A stretch of DNA of 64,000 nt from Marinobacter sp. F4216 (GTDB lineage: Bacteria > Pseudomonadota > Gammaproteobacteria > Pseudomonadales > Oleiphilaceae). The first letter of the stretch is position 1. Each line of letters opens with the position of its first letter. The stretch spans positions 124,001 through 188,000 of the forward strand of contig NZ_JAIOUO010000009.1 in NCBI RefSeq assembly GCF_019931195.1, read 5' to 3'. The position numbers were made by a program, and so were the translations under genes. The notes beneath the pieces are model-generated. The model was given only the letters and a program-made list of their open reading frames with translations, was not told the origin of the DNA and made no database searches. Below, piece after piece: positions 23,412 to 35,435 of the stretch.

Positions 23412-24626
23412 TTAGGTGGTCGAACCATGACGGGTCTTTAAGCTGTCCAAGTAGTCGGCCCACTGCTGCATCATTTCCCTGCGCTCTGGTAGCCAGGTGG
23501 TTCGGTTATAGGCTCTGCCGTGAACGTCCCTAACTCTGTGGGCCATCTGCATTTCAATGATTGCGGTTCTGAAGCCAAGGCGCTCTGTCAGCACTGTCTT
23601 TGCCATCGCTCTGAAGCCATGAGCTGTCATGACCCCTTGTAGCTCAAGGCGGTTCAGGGCCCCTGTAATGGCGTTCTCGCTCATCGGGCGTCCTCTACCA
23701 TGACCGCTGGGAAAAACCCATTCTCTATTGCCGTTAATTCCCTCTAACTCATGGAGTAGCTCAATTACCTGGGCTGCCAGCGGGACGATTAGCGGCTCGC
23801 CGTTTTTGGTGGTATCGGTAGTCCATGTTTTCGCCATCCAATCAATCTCATCCCAGCGCATTTGTCGAAGGTTTCCGGGGCGCAGGAAAACATAAGGGGA
23901 AACCTTGAGCGCTAAGCACACGGTGGGGCTTCCCCAATACGTATCTATTGTTCTTAGCATGGCCGCTATTTCATCGGGTGTGGTGACAGCAGGGTGGTGT
24001 TTGACGTTTGGGGCGGGGAGTATCCCTCTGAGGTCAGCTGTAACGTCCCGTTGTGCACGGCCTGTGCTTACGGCGTACCTGAACACCTGGCCAATGAGCG
24101 TTTTTAGTCGGTGGGCGTTGTCTACGTGGCCTTTGCCCTCGATCTCCCGTAATACCGCCAGTACATCGGGAGGCTCTATTTCTGAAATCGGAAATCGGCC
24201 TAGCTTGGGGTAGGCGTACATTTCAAGGCGGCGTTCATTCTTGGGATAGGTGGTGGCTCCCACGCTTTTCTTATGCACTTGTTCCAGCCATTCTTGCGCT
24301 ACAGCTTTGAAGGTTGTGGCAGAGGCTTTTATTCGGACTATTTTCTCTCGCTGGCGGTGGGCTACTGGATCAATATGGTTAGCTAGAAGGCGTTTCGCTT
24401 CGTCGCGCTTTATTCGGGCCTCCTTGAGGGAAATTTCAGGATATACCCCCAAAGCTAATAGCTTTTCTTTCCCGCTGTAGCGGTATTTCATTCGCCAATA
24501 ACGCCCAGCCTTTTGAACGTCCAGAAAGAGGCCTGCGCCATCAGCCAGCTTTTTCCGCTTGCCATACTTGCTGAACGTTGCGTGTCTTATGGCTGTTTCT
24601 GTCAGCTTATTGGCTGCTCTGGCCAT
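23412..24626 (-). CDS. P4-type tyrosine recombinase (integrase, DUF4102/Arm DNA-binding)
   Basis: A 404-residue integrase. The N-terminal DUF4102 arm-binding domain (KLTETAIRHATF, KKLADGAGLFLDV, ALGVYPEISLKEAR), the core-binding domain and the catalytic domain are all present. Catalytic residues are seen as the Arg in LRPGNLRQMRW, HGFRAMAKT, AHRV and the nucleophile Tyr in GRAYNRTTW, with the usual ERREMMQQWADYLD tail. The ATG at 24626 follows GGAG by 8 nt; the upstream extension is rejected. It lies about 200 bp from the 3' end of tRNA-Ile2, the classic arrangement for integration into that tRNA. Confidence 0.95.
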   Translation of the reverse strand: MARAANKLTETAIRHATFSKYGKRKKLADGAGLFLDVQKAGRYWRMKYRYSGKEKLLALGVYPEISLKEARIKRDEAKRLLANHIDPVAHRQREKIVRIKASATTFKAVAQEWLEQVHKKSVGATTYPKNERRLEMYAYPKLGRFPISEIEPPDVLAVLREIEGKGHVDNAHRLKTLIGQVFRYAVSTGRAQRDVTADLRGILPAPNVKHHPAVTTPDEIAAMLRTIDTYWGSPTVCLALKVSPYVFLRPGNLRQMRWDEIDWMAKTWTTDTTKNGEPLIVPLAAQVIELLHELEGINGNREWVFPSGHGRGRPMSENAITGALNRLELQGVMTAHGFRAMAKTVLTERLGFRTAIIEMQMAHRVRDVHGRAYNRTTWLPERREMMQQWADYLDSLKTRHGSTT

Positions 24627-24683
24627 AGGAAGGGCTCCAAGTTGGGGGTATTTTTTGGCTGAAAAATCACAGCTCGGAAAGCA

Positions 24684-24702
24684 TACCCCTAACAATACCC
24701 CC
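24684..24702. repeat. Candidate integrase arm-type sites, integrase end
   Basis: TACCCCTAACAATACCCCC, a doublet with the same 12-bp period as at 18162-18180, continuing in both cases into an AA(T)AC sequence. Further single GGGGGTA sites lie at 24644-24650 and 24814-24820, the last directly beside the att core. Confidence 0.55.
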
Positions 24703-24825
24703 TAAATACCTTGGTTTCTATCGGCTCGCATTGGATTTATCAGGAATGTGTTGGGTTGATAATGCCCTAATTTATAAAGGGTTATTGGAGGATTGAGTTC
24801 CGGGGAATTCTTTGGGGGTAAGAAA

Positions 24826-24902
<77 letters not shown>

Positions 24903-24956
24903 ATGCAAGCGTCTGCTTTTGAAGGGATGTTTCCGGAGAGGAAACAGGCGGGCGCC

Positions 24957-24962
24957 ATTATA
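24957..24962 (-). promoter_or_regulatory. -10 box of a stable-RNA promoter for tRNA-Ile2
   Basis: TATAAT on the minus strand is followed by a GC-rich discriminator (GGCGCCCGCC), typical of promoters repressed by ppGpp. No good -35 box at the right spacing was found. It lies within a GC-rich inverted repeat downstream of rpoD. Confidence 0.5.
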
Positions 24963-24997
24963 CCGGGGAGGTTGGGCGCCCGCTACTGTTCAAGCAG

Positions 24998-26848
<1,851 letters not shown>

Positions 26849-26970
26849 AGACACCCTGTGAACTCGCTCTTGAAGGAAAAAAACTTAAACAGCCATTATA
26901 GCTGTCGCTCAAATACGCTGCCACCGACTGCTTAGATGGTGATCGGTTCAGCTAGTTTCAAGTGTTGCTG

Positions 26971-28695
26971 TTACTGAGCGCGATTGCTCAGGTCTCTCAG
27001 TTCCTTTCGCTCCTCACTGGAGAGGTTGGCGAAATTGCGTAACAGTGCTGCCAGTCGCTGTTGTCTGGATGCTTCCTCATTGGGGCTCAGAAGTTCCCGT
27101 GCGGCATCCAGTGTGCTTTCCCTCGGGGGAATATGTTCGATGTCGTCGAACATGTGGTAGAACCGTTCTCTGGCCTGTCGATCAAATGCCAGTTTCCGTA
27201 CCAGCGTTTTCTTGTCGCTGATCTGTTGGCCGGTGATCCAGTCTGCGAAGTCCAGTGCCCGACGGAACTGCCTGGAGCTTCTGGCCAGCTCCGAGACGTC
27301 TGCTGCCAGGTCCGGCGATTCCAGCAGGGCAAGGCACAACACGCTGTCCTTGCTGAGCCGAACGTCAATGCGTTCCTCGGTGACCCGATTCTTCCGGTCT
27401 TTCGACCAGTTGCCCTTGTAGTCGCCTTTGCGGTCCTGCCATCGCTTTCGGTTGCTGCACAGACGAAGCATTTCGTGCCACATGGCATCCCGGAGGGTGC
27501 TTTTGGGCATTTTGTTCAGCAGCGGCTCCGCACGGGATCTCAGTTCGCCCCGGTTCTCCGGCAAATCAAGATCGAGTCCCTCGCTCTGCCGCTCAAACAG
27601 GAAGCGGGAGAAGGGTGTGGCCCCTTGCACCCGCTCTTCAAAGGCTTCGCGACCTTCTTTCCGTACCAGTGTGTCGGGGTCTTCGCCCTCCGGCAGCATC
27701 AGGAACTGCAGGTGCAGGCCGTCAGCCATCAGTTCGAGCGCGTTTTCCATGGCCCGGTCCGCGGCGCGGAAGCCTGCCTGGTCGCCATCGAAGCAGAACA
27801 CAATGTGACGCACGTGCTTTAAAAGCGCGCTCAGGTTGTCCTGGTTGGTCGCCGTTCCAAGCGTTGCCACCGCGTAGTGAATGCCATGCTGCGCGAGTGC
27901 GATGACATCCATGTAGCCTTCCACGACCAGCAGTTTGTCCAGTTGCCTGAGCGTTTGCCGAGCCTCATAAAGTCCGTAGACTTCCCGGCTTTTGTGGAAC
28001 ACATCAGACTCCGGAGAGTTGATGTACTTGGCCTTGTCATCCCCCAGAGTGCGGCCTCCAAAGGCCACTGTTTTGCCCCGGGTATTGCGAATCGGAAACA
28101 TGACCCGGTTGCGGAACAGGTCCCGTGGGCGGCCATACTTGTCCGAAACCGTGCCTGTTTCGGTCAGGCCGGTTTTGAGGTCCGCGGGTGTGGCGTCAAA
28201 CAATGCAGTGCCAGTGCCAGGGGCAAAACCCAGCTGGTATTGCTGAATAATGTTGTCATCCAGCCCCCGCTGGGTGAGATAGTCCCGGGCGAAGCCACCC
28301 TGGGGGCCGGCGAGGGAGGCCTGGTAGAACCGGTTGGCGAATTCCAGCGCATCGGTCAGTGACCGTGATTGCTGCATCTCTTGTCGCGCCGCCTGGTCAT
28401 AGGGCACTTCCATTCCCGCTCGCCTGGCCAGGTCTTCCACCGCCTCGTTGAAGCTGAGGCCTTCCAGTTCCCGGATGAAACTGATGGCGTCGCCGTGGGC
28501 GCCACAACCGAAGCAGTGGTAAAAGCCTTTGTCTGGCCGAACGTTGAACGACGGTGTTTTTTCGTCGTGGAACGGGCAGCAGGCCTTATAGTTTGCGCCG
28601 GCTTTTTTCAGTTGAATGCGGGAACCGATCAGCTCTGCCAGATCAATACGATCAAGCAGGTCTTCAATAAAACGCTGAGGGATCAGTCCGCTCAT
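26971..28695 (-). CDS. dnaG: DNA primase DnaG
   Basis: A 574-residue primase that makes RNA primers at the replication fork. The N-terminal CHC2 zinc-binding domain (CCPFHDEKTPSF, then HCFGCGAHGD) is followed by the RNA-polymerase/TOPRIM domain (VVEGYMDVIALAQHG, FCFDGDQAGFRAA) and a shorter C-terminal DnaB-interaction domain. The ATG at 28695 with GGAG 5 nt upstream gives the canonical SGLIPQRFIEDL start. It is the middle gene of the macromolecular-synthesis operon; a terminator-like hairpin separates it from rpsU. Confidence 0.97.
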   Translation of the reverse strand: MSGLIPQRFIEDLLDRIDLAELIGSRIQLKKAGANYKACCPFHDEKTPSFNVRPDKGFYHCFGCGAHGDAISFIRELEGLSFNEAVEDLARRAGMEVPYDQAARQEMQQSRSLTDALEFANRFYQASLAGPQGGFARDYLTQRGLDDNIIQQYQLGFAPGTGTALFDATPADLKTGLTETGTVSDKYGRPRDLFRNRVMFPIRNTRGKTVAFGGRTLGDDKAKYINSPESDVFHKSREVYGLYEARQTLRQLDKLLVVEGYMDVIALAQHGIHYAVATLGTATNQDNLSALLKHVRHIVFCFDGDQAGFRAADRAMENALELMADGLHLQFLMLPEGEDPDTLVRKEGREAFEERVQGATPFSRFLFERQSEGLDLDLPENRGELRSRAEPLLNKMPKSTLRDAMWHEMLRLCSNRKRWQDRKGDYKGNWSKDRKNRVTEERIDVRLSKDSVLCLALLESPDLAADVSELARSSRQFRRALDFADWITGQQISDKKTLVRKLAFDRQARERFYHMFDDIEHIPPRESTLDAARELLSPNEEASRQQRLAALLRNFANLSSEERKELRDLSNRAQ

Positions 28696-28737
28696 GAAGA
28701 CTCCAGGAAAACCGCGGGTTGGGAAAGTGGCCATAGC

Positions 28738-28775
28738 TAAAAATGCCGCCGAAGCCAGGCCTCGGCGGCATTTTT
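28738..28775. terminator. Hairpin between rpsU and dnaG (attenuator/internal terminator)
   Basis: TGCCGCCGA-AGCCAGGCC-TCGGCGGCA with A/T-runs on both sides. In E. coli an internal terminator at the same place lowers dnaG relative to rpsU; the location here is the same. Confidence 0.8.
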
Positions 28776-28846
28776 AAATTGCTCTGTTTAGCCTGAGGCC
28801 AAACAGGCAATCGATCAAGTTGCAGTCAAGCGAGGTCTGTCAAAAA

Positions 28847-29062
28847 TTAATACAGACGCTCGAACTTGCGCTGTTCCCGCTGAAGCTTCTTGAGATGACG
28901 CTTAACGGCAGCAGCTGCTTTGCGCTTGCGAACAGTAGTCGGCTTTTCATAGTGCTCACGACGACGTACTTCGGACAGGACACCCGCCTTTTCGCAAGAA
29001 CGCTTGAAGCGACGCAGTGCTACGTCAAACGGTTCATTCTCTTTCACTTTGACAGCTGGCAT
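28847..29062 (-). CDS. rpsU: 30S ribosomal protein S21
   Basis: A 71-residue basic protein ([20 protein letters not shown]) with the usual Arg/Lys-rich helical tail. AGGTGA lies 7 nt before the ATG at 29062. S21 joins the small subunit near the anti-Shine-Dalgarno end of 16S rRNA. It is the first gene of rpsU-dnaG-rpoD and is divergent from tsaD, a very widespread arrangement. Confidence 0.98.
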   Translation of the reverse strand: MPAVKVKENEPFDVALRRFKRSCEKAGVLSEVRRREHYEKPTTVRKRKAAAAVKRHLKKLQREQRKFERLY

Positions 29063-29302
29063 TCGAAAATCACCTACCTGATTAGATTCGGTTTTGTTTG
29101 CTCCGACTGGCATTGCCTGGTCGGCTCGATCCCTGGTCAGATTGGTTAAAACTCGACCAGTGCGTATTTTAGGGCGGCCATCATAGCGCTTGGCTCATGC
29201 TCAGGTCAATGTTTGTTCTATGAAACTGACGGTACGTTTCGGGTTTCTGGTAGACTTACCGCCCTCAGATAACTCCGTCGATGATGGTGGCACCGGATAT
29301 TT

Positions 29303-30361
29303 ATGCTGATCCTTGGTATTGAGACGTCCTGTGACGAAACAGGTGTGGCGTTATACGACACAGAACATGGTCTGCTCGCACATGCCTTATTCAGTCAGAT
29401 TGATATGCACGCGGACTACGGCGGCGTTGTGCCGGAACTGGCGTCCCGGGACCATGTTCGCAAACTCCTGCCCATGTGTGACCAGGTGCTTGAGCGCGCG
29501 GGTCGGACGCGGGGGGATATCGAAGGCATTGCCTACACCGCCGGGCCTGGCCTGATTGGTGCTCTGATGGTGGGCGGCTCCGTTGCACATGCTCTTGGGT
29601 TTGCTTTGGGAATACCTGTTCTGGGTGTTCACCATATGGAGGGGCATTTACTGGCCCCCATGCTGGAAGAAAATCCGCCGGCGTTTCCGTTTGTCGCGCT
29701 GTTGGTGTCCGGTGGCCACACCCAGCTTGTGCGAGTCGATGGTATCGGGGCTTACGAAATGCTCGGAGAGTCAGTTGATGACGCAGCCGGAGAAGCCTTC
29801 GACAAAGCCGCCAAGATGCTGGGGCTCGATTATCCCGGCGGGCCCCGGGTTGCGGCACTGGCCGAGCAGGGAACGCCGGGACGCTACAAATTTCCCCGGC
29901 CGATGACCGATCGCCCCGGGCTGGATTTCAGCTTCAGCGGTCTCAAAACCTTTACCCTGAATACGGTACATGCTGCCCAGAAAGAAGAAGGGACGTTGTC
30001 GGACCAGACTCGTGCCGATATTGCCCTGGCGTTCGAGTCTGCGGTAGTTGATACGCTGATGATCAAATGCCGGCGGGCACTCGAGCAGACCGGATGCGAT
30101 CGCCTGGTTATCGCCGGTGGCGTCAGTGCCAATCGTCGCTTGAGAGCTTCGCTCGAAAAAATGGCCGGCAAGCATGATGCCCATGTGTTCTATGCCCGGC
30201 CGGAGTTCTGTACAGATAACGGGGCGATGATTGCCTACGCCGGTGCCCAGCGATTGGCCGCTGGACAGCGGGACGGAGAACGGATTGTTGCCGTACCCCG
30301 CTGGCCTATGAATGCTCTGCCTGCCATCGACGAACCGAGATCCAGCGGTCTGGTGGACTGA
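29303..30361 (+). CDS. tsaD: tRNA N6-threonylcarbamoyladenosine transferase TsaD
   Basis: A 352-residue ASKHA-fold metalloenzyme (formerly Gcp). It begins [19 protein letters not shown] and has the metal-binding HHMEGH with His111 and His115 as in other TsaD proteins, the VSGGHTQLV and [20 protein letters not shown] stretches, and the C-terminal [10 protein letters not shown]. It transfers threonylcarbamoyl to A37 of ANN-decoding tRNAs with TsaB/TsaE. It faces rpsU across 240 bp. Confidence 0.98.
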   Translation: MLILGIETSCDETGVALYDTEHGLLAHALFSQIDMHADYGGVVPELASRDHVRKLLPMCDQVLERAGRTRGDIEGIAYTAGPGLIGALMVGGSVAHALGFALGIPVLGVHHMEGHLLAPMLEENPPAFPFVALLVSGGHTQLVRVDGIGAYEMLGESVDDAAGEAFDKAAKMLGLDYPGGPRVAALAEQGTPGRYKFPRPMTDRPGLDFSFSGLKTFTLNTVHAAQKEEGTLSDQTRADIALAFESAVVDTLMIKCRRALEQTGCDRLVIAGGVSANRRLRASLEKMAGKHDAHVFYARPEFCTDNGAMIAYAGAQRLAAGQRDGERIVAVPRWPMNALPAIDEPRSSGLVD

Positions 30362-30374
30362 CTGCTGGTCCGTT

Positions 30375-30968
30375 TTAGAGTCCGGACTCCCGATTCTGTG
30401 CCAGCCGAATCAGGTTGTTGCGATGACGCACCACGATCAGGAGCGTCAGCAGGCCGAACAGCGGCAGGGTGTCCGGTTCTACCAATGCGCTGATTGCCGG
30501 GCCGCTGACAACAGCGATAAGCGATGCCAGTGCTGAAATGCGCCACCGCCACATCACCACTGTCCAGATGGCCGTCATTGTCAGTGTGGTGGCCGGTGCC
30601 AGCGCCAACCCGGCACCAAGGGCGGTGGCGACACCTTTTCCGCCCTTGAATCGATAGAAGACCGGAATCATGTGCCCGGTCACGGCGCACAGGGCAACCA
30701 TGGCCTGTGCCGTGATTGACAGCCCACTGTTGTGTGCCAGCCATACCGGAAACCAGCCTTTTGCAGCATCCAGAGCAAGCGTTGCCACTGCCGGCTGCCA
30801 ACCGCCAATCCGGTAGATGTTCGTTGCACCGGGGTTGCCCGAACCCTGGGCGCGCGGATCCGGCAGGCCCCAGCACTGACTCACTGGCAGGGCAAACAGT
30901 ACCGAGCCCATGATGTAGGCAGCTGCGCACAGCAAAACGGTAACAATGGGCGGTTCGAGTGCAATCAT
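30375..30968 (-). CDS. plsY: Acyl-phosphate glycerol-3-phosphate acyltransferase PlsY
   Basis: A 197-residue integral membrane protein with five hydrophobic segments and the three PlsY motifs: GSGNPGATNIYR near residues 42-53, VTGHMIPVFYRFKGGKGVAT near 96-115, and a C-terminal RHRNNLIRL. It transfers acyl from acyl-phosphate to glycerol-3-phosphate in phospholipid synthesis. It lies tail-to-tail with tsaD (13-bp gap) and divergent from folB, the arrangement also seen in Pseudomonas. Confidence 0.96.
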   Translation of the reverse strand: MIALEPPIVTVLLCAAAYIMGSVLFALPVSQCWGLPDPRAQGSGNPGATNIYRIGGWQPAVATLALDAAKGWFPVWLAHNSGLSITAQAMVALCAVTGHMIPVFYRFKGGKGVATALGAGLALAPATTLTMTAIWTVVMWRWRISALASLIAVVSGPAISALVEPDTLPLFGLLTLLIVVRHRNNLIRLAQNRESGL

Positions 30969-31101
30969 CGGAAACTCTCGGACACAGACGTCCTTGTTCG
31001 GGTGTGAGAAACTAGTGGTTGATTCCTGATCAGTGTTTCAACAGTAAACGTTGGTTATGTGGGGTTCAATTGGCAAAGAGTGGAATAGCACGGGAGTTCT
31101 C

Positions 31102-31458
31102 TTGGCAGATAGTGTTCTGATCGAAGGTCTGGAAGTTGAGACGGTTGTTGGGGTCTATGACTGGGAACGGAGGGTGGATCAGCGATTGCTCGTGGATCTG
31201 GAGATGGCCTGGGACAATCAACTCCCCGGGCGGACCGACGACGTCAGCGATGCCCTTGATTACGCGGCCGTCAGTGAGCGGGTCGTTGCCTGCCTGAGAG
31301 AGCTGAAACCTCAGTTGCTTGAGCGTGGCGCTGAGGTGTTGGCTGGAGATCTTCAGGAGGTGTTCGGAATTTCCTGGTTACGGCTCACTCTGAGAAAGCC
31401 CGGTGCCGTGCCTGCGGCACAGTCAGTTGGCGTGCGCATCGAACGGGGACAGCGCTGA
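31102..31458 (+). CDS. folB: Dihydroneopterin aldolase FolB
   Basis: A 118-residue folate-biosynthesis enzyme with the family's LIEGLEVETVVGVYDWERR, DYAAVSERV and the later catalytic-region ALRKPGAVPAAQSVGV type tail. The TTG at 31102 has GGGAG 5 nt upstream and gives the normal length; upstream ATGs would add 15-17 residues of unconserved sequence. The stop codon overlaps the start of the folK-like gene (TGATG). Confidence 0.93.
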   Translation: MADSVLIEGLEVETVVGVYDWERRVDQRLLVDLEMAWDNQLPGRTDDVSDALDYAAVSERVVACLRELKPQLLERGAEVLAGDLQEVFGISWLRLTLRKPGAVPAAQSVGVRIERGQR

Positions 31459-31982
31459 TGAGCGATGGCGTCCGGGTATTCGTCGGTATAGGCAGTAATG
31501 TCGACCGCGAGCACCATCTTGGTGTTGCCCTGGACGCATTGTCTGACTGGTTCGGTGCCCTGGACCTTTCGCCTGTATATGAGAGTGACGCCGTTGGGGG
31601 CGTCGGTGCGCCCTATCTGAACATGGTGGCGGCCTTTCAGGCGGACTGGACGGTCGGGGAGCTTTCGGATCGTTTAAAGGCACTTGAAGATGCCCATGGC
31701 CGGCGTCGCGGTGAGGAAGGTGCCGGAGAAAGGACGCTGGATGTGGATATCCTTACTTACGGTGAACAGGTCGGGATCGTAGATGGTGTGGAGTTACCCC
31801 GTGCCGAGATCCTGAAAAATGCCTTTGTGTTAAAGCCTCTGGCCGACCTTGCGCCGGACCGGCTGCATCCGACGTGCGGCCAGACCTACCTCGAACTCTG
31901 GCGGGCTTACAATGCATGCCAGCAGCTTCGGCCAGTCAGCTTTGCATGGCGTGAACGCCAGTTGTCAGAGGTCGTTCGCTGA
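31458..31982 (+). CDS. FolK-like HPPK-family protein paired with folB
   Basis: A 174-residue paralogue of 6-hydroxymethyl-dihydropterin pyrophosphokinase. It retains GIGSN near the N-terminus and the magnesium-binding TLDVDILTYG (two Asp), but the substrate loop reads GRRRGEEGAGER where canonical HPPK has GR-RWGPR. A normal folK lies at 35436-35948, so this may be a diverged or specialised copy, as in the gene after folB in Pseudomonas. It overlaps folB by one base and pgi tail-to-tail by 18 bp. Confidence 0.8.
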   Translation: MSDGVRVFVGIGSNVDREHHLGVALDALSDWFGALDLSPVYESDAVGGVGAPYLNMVAAFQADWTVGELSDRLKALEDAHGRRRGEEGAGERTLDVDILTYGEQVGIVDGVELPRAEILKNAFVLKPLADLAPDRLHPTCGQTYLELWRAYNACQQLRPVSFAWRERQLSEVVR

Positions 31983-33629
31983 ACGGAACATCCGGATCAG
32001 GTGGTGGGTTGAGCTGTCACTGTCAGCCTGAACGTCCTGTTCGCCCGTCAGCTGCGGCAGAATCTTTTTGCCCAGTTGCTTGCCCAGTTCAACGCCCCAC
32101 TGGTCGAACGAGTTGATGCCCCAGATTGCCCCTTGCACAAAGGTCCTGTGTTCGTAGAGCGCAATTAACGCACCCAGAGTCTCTGGGGTCACTTTCTCCA
32201 TAATCAGCGTGTTGCTGGGCTTGTTACCCGGAATCACCTTATGGGGTGCCAGTCTGTCTATCTCACTCGTGCTCAGGCCCTCATCGGCTAATTCTGAGCG
32301 GGCCTCGGTCAGCGATTTGCCCGCCATCATGGCCTGGGACTGGCTCAGGCAGTTGGCAAACAGGTCGGCGTGGTGCCCGGCCACCGGGTTGTGGGTCTTG
32401 AGCGGGATGATGAAATCGACAGGAATCAGCCGGGTGCCCTGATGGATCAGCTGATGGTACGCGTGCTGGCCGTTGGAGCCAGTCCCGCCCCAGATCACCG
32501 GTCCGGTGTCGGTGCTCACTGGCTGACCCTGCGCGGTCACGCCCTTGCCATTGCTCTCCATGTCGAGCTGCTGGAGGTAGTCCGGCAAGCTCTGCAGGTA
32601 TTCGTCATAGGGGATAACGGCGTGGGTGCCAGCCTGCCAGAAGTCGTTGTACCAGATGCTCAGCATGGCCATAACCACTGGGAGATTCTGATCCAGCGGG
32701 GCTTCAGCGAAATGTTCGTCCATCGCATGGGCACCGGCAAGCAGGGCCCGGAAGTTGGCCATGCCAATCGTCAGCGCAATGGGCAGGCCGATGGCGGACC
32801 ACAGCGAGTAGCGGCCACCTACCCAATCCCACATCGGAAAAACCTGTTTCTCGTCGATCCCAAACTCTTCGGCGGCGGCAACGTTGGCGGTCACCGCCAT
32901 AAAATGCCGGGCAACGGCGTCATGGTCGCCGCATTGCTCCACGAACCATTGGCGGGCGACCTTGCTGTTTTCCAGTGTTTCCCGGGTTCGGAAAGATTTT
33001 GACTGAATCAGGAACAGGGTGGTTTCGGGATCGACCTGTTGCAGGGTCTCGCAAATATCGGTGCCATCGATGTTGGCAACAAAGTGGCAGCGGATCCCGG
33101 TCTGCTGGAACGGTTTGAGTGCTTCGCACACGAGCCTCGGGCCAAGGTAAGAACCGCCAATGCCAATGCTGACAATGTCGGTGAACGCTTTTCCGCTGTA
33201 CCCGACGATGGCGTGTTCGGCGATGCCGGAAACAAAACGCTCCATCCGGTTCAGGGTTGCATGTACCTCGGCCACCACGTCCCGACCATTAACGAGTACC
33301 GAATGATCGGCGGGTTTACGCAGAGCTGTGTGTAAGGCCGGGCGATCTTCGGTCCTGTTAACCCGCTCGCCGCTTAATAATGCGGAGCGCTTTTCGTCCA
33401 GTCCGCAAGCGCGGGCAAGAGCCATCAGGCCTTCGAGGATGTCGCCATTGAGCCGGTTCTTGGAGAAATCCAGAGACAGGCCCGCGGCCTCGATGAAATA
33501 TCGGTCAGCACGGGTTGGATCGTTTTCGAAGAGTTGCTTCATGGGCAGGGAGAGCAGCTGGTCCCTGTGCTGCTCAAGCGTACGCCACTCGGGAGTCTGG
33601 GTCGGGTCTGCGGACGTGGAGGGCATCAT
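31965..33629 (-). CDS. pgi: Glucose-6-phosphate isomerase
   Basis: A 554-residue phosphoglucose isomerase interconverting glucose-6-phosphate and fructose-6-phosphate. Signatures: [35 protein letters not shown] and the family's late [14 protein letters not shown]. It is the last gene of the pcnB-folK-panB-panC-pgi cluster. Start ATGATG overlaps the panC stop (ATGA), with AAGGA 4 nt upstream. Confidence 0.97.
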   Translation of the reverse strand: MMPSTSADPTQTPEWRTLEQHRDQLLSLPMKQLFENDPTRADRYFIEAAGLSLDFSKNRLNGDILEGLMALARACGLDEKRSALLSGERVNRTEDRPALHTALRKPADHSVLVNGRDVVAEVHATLNRMERFVSGIAEHAIVGYSGKAFTDIVSIGIGGSYLGPRLVCEALKPFQQTGIRCHFVANIDGTDICETLQQVDPETTLFLIQSKSFRTRETLENSKVARQWFVEQCGDHDAVARHFMAVTANVAAAEEFGIDEKQVFPMWDWVGGRYSLWSAIGLPIALTIGMANFRALLAGAHAMDEHFAEAPLDQNLPVVMAMLSIWYNDFWQAGTHAVIPYDEYLQSLPDYLQQLDMESNGKGVTAQGQPVSTDTGPVIWGGTGSNGQHAYHQLIHQGTRLIPVDFIIPLKTHNPVAGHHADLFANCLSQSQAMMAGKSLTEARSELADEGLSTSEIDRLAPHKVIPGNKPSNTLIMEKVTPETLGALIALYEHRTFVQGAIWGINSFDQWGVELGKQLGKKILPQLTGEQDVQADSDSSTHHLIRMFRSANDL

Positions 33630-34498
33630 GAATTCCTTTTCGCCAGGTCGCCTCGAGTCATCGTCACGTTGTCAATCAGGCGGGTGGTGCCGAGGAAGGC
33701 AGCCGCCAACACGGTAAGGTTAGTATCCTCACTGGTGGCGGGCTTCAGCGTGTCACTGTTCACAATGTTGACGTAATCGGGGCGTAATCCGGCCTGAATC
33801 AACGCATTTTTGGCCTCGTTCTCCAGTGCCGGGAAATCGGACCGGCCATTCCCCAGTTTGCGCGCCGTATCTTCAAGCGTGCGGTACACGACCGGCGCTA
33901 TGTGTCTTTCTTCTTCGGACAGATAGCTGTTTCGGGAGCTCTTTGCCAGGCCGTCGTCGTCACGGACCGTAGGCGCGCCTATGACCTCAACCGGGATGCA
34001 GAGGTCCTGAACCAGCTTCCGGATGACGGCCAGTTGCTGAAAATCCTTTTCTCCAAAGACGGCGATGTCGGGCTGGACCATGTTGAACAGGATGGTTACT
34101 ACCGTCGCTACCCCCTCGAAATGCCCGGGGCGACTGCCACCGCAGTGGCCGTCACTGACGTCAGGCACAACGACCTGGGTCTGTTTGGCCAGGCCTTCCG
34201 GGTAGACCTCGTCGATCGACGGAGCAAACACCAGCGTATTACCGGCCGCTTCCAGTTTCTCCTGGTCATCGGCGAGGGTTCGCGGGTATTTGTCGAGATC
34301 TTCGCTGGCACCGAACTGCATCGGGTTTACGAAGATGCTGGTAACCACCACGTCAGCGGCTTCGCAGGCTTTGCGAACCAGAGAAAGATGCCCCTCGTGC
34401 AGGTTGCCCATCGTCGGTACCAGGCCGATGGTTTTATCTTGCAGGCGGTAACCGCGGAGGATGGTCCGGAGTTCTTTTAAGGACTGTACAGTTCTCAT
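33626..34498 (-). CDS. panC: Pantothenate synthetase PanC
   Basis: A 290-residue enzyme condensing pantoate and beta-alanine with ATP. It has [16 protein letters not shown] (HxGH nucleotidyl-transferase motif), [28 protein letters not shown] and the KSSRNSYL segment. The ATG overlaps the panB stop (ATGA) and the pgi start overlaps its own stop, so panB-panC-pgi are translated in series. Confidence 0.98.
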   Translation of the reverse strand: MRTVQSLKELRTILRGYRLQDKTIGLVPTMGNLHEGHLSLVRKACEAADVVVTSIFVNPMQFGASEDLDKYPRTLADDQEKLEAAGNTLVFAPSIDEVYPEGLAKQTQVVVPDVSDGHCGGSRPGHFEGVATVVTILFNMVQPDIAVFGEKDFQQLAVIRKLVQDLCIPVEVIGAPTVRDDDGLAKSSRNSYLSEEERHIAPVVYRTLEDTARKLGNGRSDFPALENEAKNALIQAGLRPDYVNIVNSDTLKPATSEDTNLTVLAAAFLGTTRLIDNVTMTRGDLAKRNS

Positions 34499-35289
34499 GC
34501 CTTGAACGTGTGCTCCTCGGCAGGAAATGTGCGATCGCGAACGGCGGAAACGTAGGTGCTAATGGCTTCGTGTACAGAGCCTGCTTCGGCCAGGAAGTTC
34601 TTTACGAAGCGAGGCTTGCGTCCGGGGGTGATACCGAGCATGTCATGCAGTACCAGCACCTGCCCGTCGGTTTCCGATCCCGCGCCGATGCCGATGACCG
34701 GCGCCTTGACCGCCTGAGTGATACGCGCTGCCAGAGGTGCAGGCACACATTCAAGGAGAATAATGTCGGCGCCGGCGGCGACCAGTTCGCAGGCATGCTC
34801 TATCATCATTTCTGCGGCTTTTTCGTCACGGCCCTGAACCTTGTAACCGCCAAATTTGTTGACGAACTGCGGGGTCAGACCCAGGTGGGCGCATACCGGA
34901 ACGCCGCGTTGACTCAAAGCGCGGATGGTGTCCTTCATCCAGTCCGTGCCCTCCAGCTTGACCAGATGGGCACCGGCCCGCATCAGTTGTGCGGCGTTTT
35001 CCAGGGCGGATTCCACGGTGCCGTAGGTCATGAATGGCATATCCGCCATGATCAGGGCGCCACGGTTGCCTTGCGCGACGCAGCGAGTGTGGTACTCCAT
35101 CTGCTCCATGGTCACTGGTAGCGTGCTGTCGTTGCCCTGCAGAACCATGCCAAGTGAATCCCCGATCAGGATGACATCGACACCGGCTTCGCTGACCACT
35201 TGGGCAAAAGTGGCATCGTAAGCGGTCAGAACGGAAAAGGCTTCGCCCTTTTGTTTGTACTCACGCAGGGTGTTGATGGTAACAGCCAT
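34495..35289 (-). CDS. panB: 3-methyl-2-oxobutanoate hydroxymethyltransferase PanB
   Basis: A 264-residue TIM-barrel enzyme of pantothenate synthesis. It shows [28 protein letters not shown] (Mg-binding Asp), [19 protein letters not shown] and the terminal [11 protein letters not shown] motif. A 146-bp gap to folK leaves room for its own promoter. Confidence 0.98.
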   Translation of the reverse strand: MAVTINTLREYKQKGEAFSVLTAYDATFAQVVSEAGVDVILIGDSLGMVLQGNDSTLPVTMEQMEYHTRCVAQGNRGALIMADMPFMTYGTVESALENAAQLMRAGAHLVKLEGTDWMKDTIRALSQRGVPVCAHLGLTPQFVNKFGGYKVQGRDEKAAEMMIEHACELVAAGADIILLECVPAPLAARITQAVKAPVIGIGAGSETDGQVLVLHDMLGITPGRKPRFVKNFLAEAGSVHEAISTYVSAVRDRTFPAEEHTFKA

Positions 35290-35435
35290 AGAATCCTTGC
35301 CTTGTGGGTGGATGAGCCCGAAGTTTCGCCGGGGTCACCGGCTTTGAAGTGCCTAGGGTAATTCCGGGGTATAACTGAGGCAATAGTAACACGAACCCAA
35401 CGTGGTGCAGTGCCGTGATGCCCGCAGACTGGCGT

